NCBI GenBank assembly: GCA_944358495.1
Contig: CALVRF010000050.1
Coordinates: 1-9,619, forward strand
Direction of reading: 5' to 3'
Source: an uncultured Bacilli bacterium
Lineage (GTDB): Bacteria; Bacillota_I; Bacilli_A; RF39; UBA660
DNA: 9,619 nucleotides
Every line of letters begins with the position of its first letter. Position 1 is the first letter of the stretch. Below the pieces are notes generated by a model. It saw only the letters and a list, made by a program, of their open reading frames with translations. It ran no database searches and had not been told where the DNA came from. Positions 6,275-9,619 of the stretch are shown piece after piece. The position numbers and the translations under genes were made by a program.

Positions 6275-7042
6275 ATGTCAAAAATTTTAAAAATCCAAAA
6301 AATAGAAAAATATTATGGTAACAAATCCAGTCTTACCAAAGCTATCGACAATATTTCCTTTGATGTTGAAGAAGGGGAGTTTGTCGTCATTATGGGAGCG
6401 AGCGGTAGTGGAAAAACAACTCTATTAAACTGTATTTCCACAATTGATAAAGTAACCTCTGGTCATATTTATGTCGGTGATGAAGATATCACTAAATTAA
6501 AAGGAAACGATTTAAATCGTTTTAGAAGAGAAAAACTCGGCTTTATTTTCCAAGACTTTAACTTACTAGACACCTTAACTGCTTATGAAAATATCGCTTT
6601 AGCTTTATCTATTCAAAATAAAAGCTATAAAGAAATTGATAAAGCGGTTCATGAAGTAGCCAATAAATTAGGAATAAAAAACGTTTTAAACAAATATCCT
6701 TACCAAATGTCTGGTGGTCAAAAACAAAGAGTAGCTTCCGCCAGAGCCATTATTACTAATCCTAGTTTAGTTTTAGCTGATGAGCCGACCGGTGCCTTAG
6801 ATTCTAAATCATCTAAAATGCTATTAGAAAGTTTTAACTATTTAAACGAAAAACTAAATACTACCATTTTAATGGTAACCCACGATTCTTTTGCTGCCAG
6901 TTATGCAAGTAGGGTAATTTTTATCAAAGACGGCAAAATCTTTAACGAAATTATTAGGGGAGATGACACTAGAAAAGAATTCTTTGACAAAATTATCGAT
7001 GTCGTAACCCTTCTTGGTGGTGACGTCAATGACGCCCTTTAA
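6275..7042 (+). CDS. bceA: BceA-like ABC transporter ATPase
   Basis: This 255-residue nucleotide-binding protein has Walker A GASGSGKTT (41-49), Q-loop FQDFNLLDTLTAYENI (Gln93), signature MSGGQKQR (145-152), Walker B LVLADEP with Glu170, D-loop GALD and His203 in THD. It belongs to the MacB/BceA group of ATPases that pair with FtsX-fold permeases. BceAB systems free lipid-linked cell-wall precursors from bacitracin-like peptides rather than exporting a bulk substrate, and also act as the sensor for the kinase. ATG 6275 is 9 bases after AAAGGAG (6259-6265). An out-of-frame ATG at 6271 shares the site. The last 14 bases overlap the permease gene, implying translational coupling. Confidence 0.95.
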   Translation: MSKILKIQKIEKYYGNKSSLTKAIDNISFDVEEGEFVVIMGASGSGKTTLLNCISTIDKVTSGHIYVGDEDITKLKGNDLNRFRREKLGFIFQDFNLLDTLTAYENIALALSIQNKSYKEIDKAVHEVANKLGIKNVLNKYPYQMSGGQKQRVASARAIITNPSLVLADEPTGALDSKSSKMLLESFNYLNEKLNTTILMVTHDSFAASYASRVIFIKDGKIFNEIIRGDDTRKEFFDKIIDVVTLLGGDVNDAL

Positions 7043-9098
7043 AATATCCTTAAAAAATATCAAAAAAAGTTTTAAAGATTACGCCATTTACTTTTTTACC
7101 TTAATTCTTGGAGTTGCTATCTTTTATGTTTTTAACGCTATTGATAGTCAAACTGTATTAATGAATGTCACTTCAAGCACTAGAGAAATTATTAAGTTAA
7201 TGACTAGTATGTTATCCGGCGTTAGTGTTTTCGTCGCTTTTATCTTAGGCTTTTTAATTATTTACGCTAGTCGCTTTCTTATGAAAAGAAGACATAAAGA
7301 ATTTGGAATTTATTTAACCTTAGGGATGAGTAAAAGAAAAATATCGATGATTTTATTCTTTGAAACGATGATTATTGGTCTTATTTCTCTAATTGTTGGG
7401 TTAATTTTAGGAGCCGGCTTATCACAGCTCATGAGTATTTTAGTCGCTAATATGTTTGAGGCTGACATGACTAATTATGAGTTTATTTTTTCTACTGATG
7501 CTTGCCTTAAAACTTTAATTTACTTCGGCATTATGTATTTAATTGTTATGATTTTTAACACCATTAATGTCTCTAGATGTAAATTAATCGATTTACTAGA
7601 TGCGAGTAAAAAATCCGAAAAAATCAAACTTAAAAATCCAATTATTTGTACAACCGTCTTTATTGCTGCCGCTATTACTTTAGGTTATGCCTATTACTTA
7701 GTAACTGCTGGTATCGATGAATTGACCGAAGCTAATGGTATTTTACTTCCTCTTGCTTTAGGATCCATTTCCACTTTCTTTATTTTCTGGTCATTATCTG
7801 GTCTTATTTTAAGAATCGTCACCAATATGAAAAATGTTTATTATAAAGGCTTAAATAGTTTTACTTTAAGACAGGTAAGTAGTAAAATTAACACTACCGT
7901 CTTTTCGATGACAATAATTTGTTTAATGTTGTTCTTTACTATTTGTATTTTATCAGCCGCCTTATCGATGAAAAATTCGATGACCCAGAATCTTCAGACT
8001 TTAGCCCCAGCTGATATTGAACTTTATAAAACTAGAAACATGCCTATAGATTATGGTTTAAATAATGGTTATACCGAGGAACAAGTAAAAGATACTTATA
8101 GTACAGTTGAAGAAACTTTAACTAATTTAAATTTTGATTATCAAAAGTATTTTAAAGATATTACAAAAGTAAATATTTATGCGACTAATGACATTACCTT
8201 TAGAACCACTTTAGGTAATCAGTTAGAAGAAGTCCAAAAAGAGTTTCCTTTAATTGATTTAGATAGTGCGGAAGCCTTAGTTAAAATAAGTGAATATAAT
8301 AAAGTAGCTAAACTATATAACCAGCCCGAGTACACCTTAAAAGATAACGAATATATGATTATTGCTGACTTTGATAGTATGATTGATATTAGAAATAGAG
8401 CTTTAAAATCTGGAGTTACGATTGATTTAAACGGAAAAACATATAATCCTAAATATGTGGAATGCCAAGACGGCTTTATCGAAATGAGCTCTAACCACAT
8501 TAATACAGGTATTATTTTAGTCCCAGATAATGCTGTTGATGAAAGTATGCTTGAAGAAGAACATTTAATTGCTAATTATAAAGCAAATGACGATGAGGGC
8601 AAACAAAAAATTGAAAACATGATAATGGATTTAGGCAATGAGCCTAATGCCGATGCTTATGAATTAGACGCCAGTACCAAAATATCTATTTATGAAGCTA
8701 GTGTTGGCCTAGGTGCTTTAGTAACTTTTATTGGATTATATTTAGGACTTATCTTCCTTATGAGTAGTGCTGCCATATTAGCATTAAAAGAATTAACTGA
8801 AAGTACAGATAACCAAAATCGTTTTAATATGCTTAGAAAACTCGGAGCCGATGAGAAAATGATCAATAAAGCTTTATTTAGACAAATTCTTATTTTCTTC
8901 CTATTCCCATTAGTTTTGGCTATTATTCATTCTATCTTTGGTATTATGTTCTGTAATTATATTTTATCAACTTTTGGTAGTGAAGAGTTACTTCCTTCGA
9001 TTATTATGACCTCTATCTTTATTGTTATTATTTATGGAGGTTACTTCTTAATTACTTATTTATGTAGTAAAAATATAATCAAAGAAAAAACGAACTAA
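7029..9098 (+). CDS. bceB: BceB-like FtsX-fold ABC transporter permease
   Basis: The 689-residue membrane protein has ten predicted membrane helices at about 18-38, 62-84, 107-130, 163-183, 206-226, 238-264, 289-312, 556-580, 618-645 and 655-680. A large outside domain of about 240 residues lies between helices 7 and 8, the hallmark of BceB permeases. That domain is thought to give peptide specificity. FtsX-type cytoplasmic loops are visible after helix 2 (KRRHKEFGIYLTLGMSKRK) and after helix 8 (RFNMLRKLGADEKMINKA). It is somewhat longer than B. subtilis BceB (about 646). The start ATG 7029 has GGTGGTGA (7016-7023) 5 bases upstream; a TTG at 7014 in the same frame lies too close to that site. 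It partners with the ATPase encoded just upstream. Confidence 0.93.
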   Translation: MTPFKISLKNIKKSFKDYAIYFFTLILGVAIFYVFNAIDSQTVLMNVTSSTREIIKLMTSMLSGVSVFVAFILGFLIIYASRFLMKRRHKEFGIYLTLGMSKRKISMILFFETMIIGLISLIVGLILGAGLSQLMSILVANMFEADMTNYEFIFSTDACLKTLIYFGIMYLIVMIFNTINVSRCKLIDLLDASKKSEKIKLKNPIICTTVFIAAAITLGYAYYLVTAGIDELTEANGILLPLALGSISTFFIFWSLSGLILRIVTNMKNVYYKGLNSFTLRQVSSKINTTVFSMTIICLMLFFTICILSAALSMKNSMTQNLQTLAPADIELYKTRNMPIDYGLNNGYTEEQVKDTYSTVEETLTNLNFDYQKYFKDITKVNIYATNDITFRTTLGNQLEEVQKEFPLIDLDSAEALVKISEYNKVAKLYNQPEYTLKDNEYMIIADFDSMIDIRNRALKSGVTIDLNGKTYNPKYVECQDGFIEMSSNHINTGIILVPDNAVDESMLEEEHLIANYKANDDEGKQKIENMIMDLGNEPNADAYELDASTKISIYEASVGLGALVTFIGLYLGLIFLMSSAAILALKELTESTDNQNRFNMLRKLGADEKMINKALFRQILIFFLFPLVLAIIHSIFGIMFCNYILSTFGSEELLPSIIMTSIFIVIIYGGYFLITYLCSKNIIKEKTN

Positions 9099-9118
9099 AA
9101 ATAAAGGTTCGTTTTTTT
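9085..9118 (+). terminator. Terminator of the transporter operon
   Basis: AAAAAACGAAC (9085-9095) and GTTCGTTTTTT (9107-9117) make an 11-bp stem with an 11-base loop and a T-run. The permease stop codon (9096-9098) opens the loop. Confidence 0.88.
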
Positions 9119-9133
9119 AATTATTTTTTGTTC

Positions 9134-9246
9134 TTGCAGGAATTTGCCTCTTTGATGTCGTATGATATTAATGAGGGACCATTGCGTCTTCTGTGCCTGC
9201 CAGCTTTGCGGGGGTTTTGGTAAAACAAAAGTACTGCAGGGAGGAG
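9134..9246 (+). repeat. Leader repeat, unit 1 of a 369-bp tandem repeat
   Basis: Five blocks are shared with unit 2: TTGCAGGAATT, TCGTATGATATTAATGAG, TCTTCTGTGCCTGCC, GGGGGTTTT and the ribosome site GGGAGGAG. The sequence between blocks differs. After GGGGG, GTTTT-GGT-AAAAC forms a small hairpin, and unit 2 keeps the stem (GTTTT...AAAAC) with another loop. GCAGG (9236-9240), touching the ribosome site, can pair with CCTGC (9196-9200). Confidence 0.85.
9138..9166 (+). promoter_or_regulatory. Candidate promoter of the small hydrophobic peptide gene
   Basis: TATGAT (9161-9166) is a fair -10, and 17 bases upstream lies AGGAAT instead of a TTGACA-like box. Both boxes and their spacing are kept in the second unit (9507-9535) while the spacer between them differs, which suggests that both are selected. 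The start would be near 9173. The -35 is not canonical, so an activator or another sigma factor may be involved. Confidence 0.5.
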
Positions 9247-9254
9247 GGATAGTT

Positions 9255-9335
9255 ATGAGAGATAAAGACCTACCGGAAATTCTCCAACTCATGATTATCT
9301 TATTATTTTTAATCATCCTTTTAAAGGTTAGTTAA
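9255..9335 (+). CDS. 26-residue hydrophobic peptide, probable type I toxin-like
   Basis: ATG 9255 follows the very strong site GGGAGGAGGG (9239-9248) by 6 bases, and the frame runs 26 codons to TAA 9333-9335. A charged start (MRDKD) leads into LPEILQLMIILLFLIILLK, a single membrane helix, and a short VS tail. The E-x-L-x-L-M-I pattern recalls TxpA/BsrG-type and putative holin-like toxins of Bacillota, in which a Y-E-S-L-M-x-M-I stretch opens the helix. Such peptides insert in the membrane and arrest growth when made in excess. The assignment rests on size, composition and context: a structured leader, tandem duplication, start region complementary to the 3' untranslated region, and a predicted antisense RNA. 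A harmless small membrane protein is the alternative. No antitoxin protein is encoded nearby. Confidence 0.7.
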   Translation: MRDKDLPEILQLMIILLFLIILLKVS

Positions 9336-9385
9336 ATATAAAAAGCACAGTTACTTAAGTTTTTAGGAACAAGTAAGTTGTGCTT
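9335..9385 (-). terminator. Minus-strand terminator of the predicted antisense RNA
   Basis: The plus-strand arms AAGCACAGTTACTT (9343-9356) and AAGTAAGTTGTGCTT (9371-9385) form a 13-bp stem with a one-base asymmetry. Only the minus strand has a T-rich tail after it (TTTTTATATTT, opposite 9335-9345). In the plus direction the stem is followed by ACCAAC, so the peptide mRNA should pass through. Confidence 0.7.
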
Positions 9386-9426
9386 ACCAACAAACCGGTA
9401 GGTACCTCAAGACTAGGTTCCTCCCT
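9336..9426 (-). ncRNA. Predicted antisense RNA, about 90 nt, over the peptide mRNA 3' region
   Basis: A minus-strand promoter (see 9433-9461) would start transcription near 9426. A strong minus-strand terminator hairpin ends it near 9336, directly beside the peptide stop codon. The RNA would be fully complementary to the 3' untranslated region of the peptide mRNA, the arrangement of TxpA/RatA and BsrG/SR4. Its first 30 bases read like a copy of the peptide gene start region (AGGGAGGA, then TTGAGG, then ACCTACCGG) without the coding body. No expression data support it. Confidence 0.5.
9395..9426 (+). promoter_or_regulatory. Anti-ribosome-site segment in the peptide mRNA 3' region
   Basis: Four segments pair in antiparallel order with the peptide start region: TCCTCCCT (9419-9426) with AGGGAGGA (9238-9245), ACTA (9412-9415) with TAGT (9250-9253), CTCA (9406-9409) with TGAG (9256-9259) and CCGGTAGGT (9395-9403) with ACCTACCGG (9268-9276). 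This covers the ribosome site, part of the start codon and the first codons, and would hold translation off in full-length mRNA. Confidence 0.7.
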
Positions 9427-9432
9427 AATTAG

Positions 9433-9461
9433 AATATATCATATCTTGCTGGTTTATGCAA
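9433..9461 (-). promoter_or_regulatory. Candidate minus-strand promoter of the antisense RNA
   Basis: Read on the minus strand, TTGCAT (opposite 9461-9456) is 17 bases from TATATT (opposite 9438-9433). The -10 is a 5/6 match and the -35 keeps TTG. It lies inside the plus-strand terminator of the peptide mRNA. Confidence 0.5.
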
Positions 9462-9470
9462 GATATTTTT
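9441..9470 (+). terminator. Terminator of the hydrophobic peptide mRNA
   Basis: ATATCTTGC (9441-9449) and GCAAGATAT (9458-9466) form a perfect 9-bp stem with an 8-base loop, then T to 9470. With a start near 9173 the mRNA would be about 300 nt. Confidence 0.82.
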
Positions 9471-9502
9471 GATTTAATTAAATTTGATTTTTTTTAGGGT
9501 TA

Positions 9503-9619
9503 TTGCAGGAATTCGTAGTATCTTTATCGTATGATATTAATGAGAAGCTAAATATCTTCTGTGCCTGCCGTCTTTGTTTGGGGGTTTTAGAAAAAAAACT
9601 AAGAACGGGGAGGAGTGGT
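9503..9619 (+). repeat. Leader repeat, unit 2 (cut by the window edge)
   Basis: The same blocks as unit 1 recur with an overall offset of 369 bases: TTGCAGGAATT at 9503, TCGTATGATATTAATGAG at 9527, TCTTCTGTGCCTGCC at 9555, GGGGGTTTT at 9580 and GGGAGGAG at 9608. By analogy a start codon is expected about five bases beyond the window end, so a second peptide gene should follow. The 5' segment AGAAG-CTAAATAT-CTTCT (9543-9560) can form a hairpin, whose right arm is the conserved CTTCT. The region 9471-9502 before it is T-rich and holds nothing else I can name. Confidence 0.85.

Noticed and set aside
6869..7063. Minus-strand open frame of 64 codons
   Set aside because: It lies opposite the end of the ATPase gene and the start of the permease gene, has no ribosome site and encodes no recognisable protein.
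8219..8500. Minus-strand open frame of 93 codons
   Set aside because: It lies entirely opposite the permease outside domain, whose own frame is clearly coding; a shadow frame.
9134..9169. Sigma-H promoter reading of GCAGGAATT
   Set aside because: The upstream box fits the sigma-H -35 consensus, but no GAAT-like -10 lies at the needed distance; the offset to GATATT is about five bases too long.
9134..9254. Leader as a known riboswitch or T-box
   Set aside because: None of the cores I know (T-box AGGGTGGNACCGCG, purine, THF, ZTP, preQ1, c-di-GMP) matches, and no metabolic gene follows. A homology search with covariance models would settle it.
9095..9316. Minus-strand open frame of 73 codons
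   Set aside because: It runs through the operon terminator and the conserved leader blocks and opposite the 26-residue peptide gene. Conservation between the repeat units follows RNA-like blocks, not codons.
9338..9343. Plus-strand internal promoter (TATAAA) for a trans-acting copy of the anti-ribosome-site RNA
   Set aside because: No -35-like sequence at 16-18 bases upstream, and the A-rich stretch is better explained as the tail of the minus-strand terminator.
9134..9619. CRISPR array or insertion sequence
   Set aside because: There are only two units, 369 bases apart and similar only in blocks, with no spacer pattern, transposase or terminal inverted repeats.
1..9619. Mycoplasma genetic code (TGA as Trp)
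   Set aside because: TGA ends the Fic and response regulator genes, and all Trp codons in the recognised proteins are TGG.

Overview
The window looks like the chromosome of a low-GC Bacillota, most likely an uncultured gut lineage of class Bacilli. The DNA is very A+T-rich, with AT-biased codons, strong GGAGG-type ribosome binding sites and short gaps closed by rho-independent terminators. TGA is used as a stop (Fic gene, response regulator) and Trp is read from TGG, so the code is standard rather than the mycoplasma code. Genus cannot be told from the sequence.

Layout. Positions 1-63 hold the last codons of aspartyl-tRNA synthetase. A class II-type Fic protein (129-869) follows, then an orphan 54-residue Asn/Gln/Lys-rich protein with its own terminator (960-1124), tRNA-Ser(GCU) with a consensus promoter and terminator (1161-1340), an unrecognised 177-residue protein (1363-1896), a GH25 muramidase without signal peptide (1956-2960) and adenosine deaminase (3006-3968). 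A TspO/MBR membrane protein lies on the minus strand (3977-4417) and converges on the deaminase at one bidirectional terminator.

Positions 4484-9118 are a complete BceRS-BceAB-type peptide-antibiotic sensing and resistance module: OmpR-family regulator, short intramembrane-sensing kinase, ABC ATPase and ten-helix FtsX-fold permease. Between the kinase and the ATPase gene lies a perfect TTACA-N4-TGTAA palindrome, the operator expected for BceR-like regulators, with a third half-site one helical turn downstream. In this family the transporter senses the peptide and signals to the kinase, and the regulator then induces the transporter genes.

The right end (9119-9619) is the most unusual part. 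It carries a 26-residue hydrophobic peptide gene with a structured leader, and the start of a second copy exactly 369 bases downstream. The second copy is cut by the window edge just before its expected start codon. The 3' untranslated region of the first unit is complementary, in four collinear blocks, to the ribosome binding site, start codon and first codons of the peptide gene. A minus-strand promoter and terminator bracket this same region, predicting an antisense RNA of about 90 nt. Together these are the marks of a tandem type I toxin-antitoxin-like locus of a kind I do not recognise.

A general trait is that at five plus-strand gene ends the stop codon lies inside the terminator hairpin.
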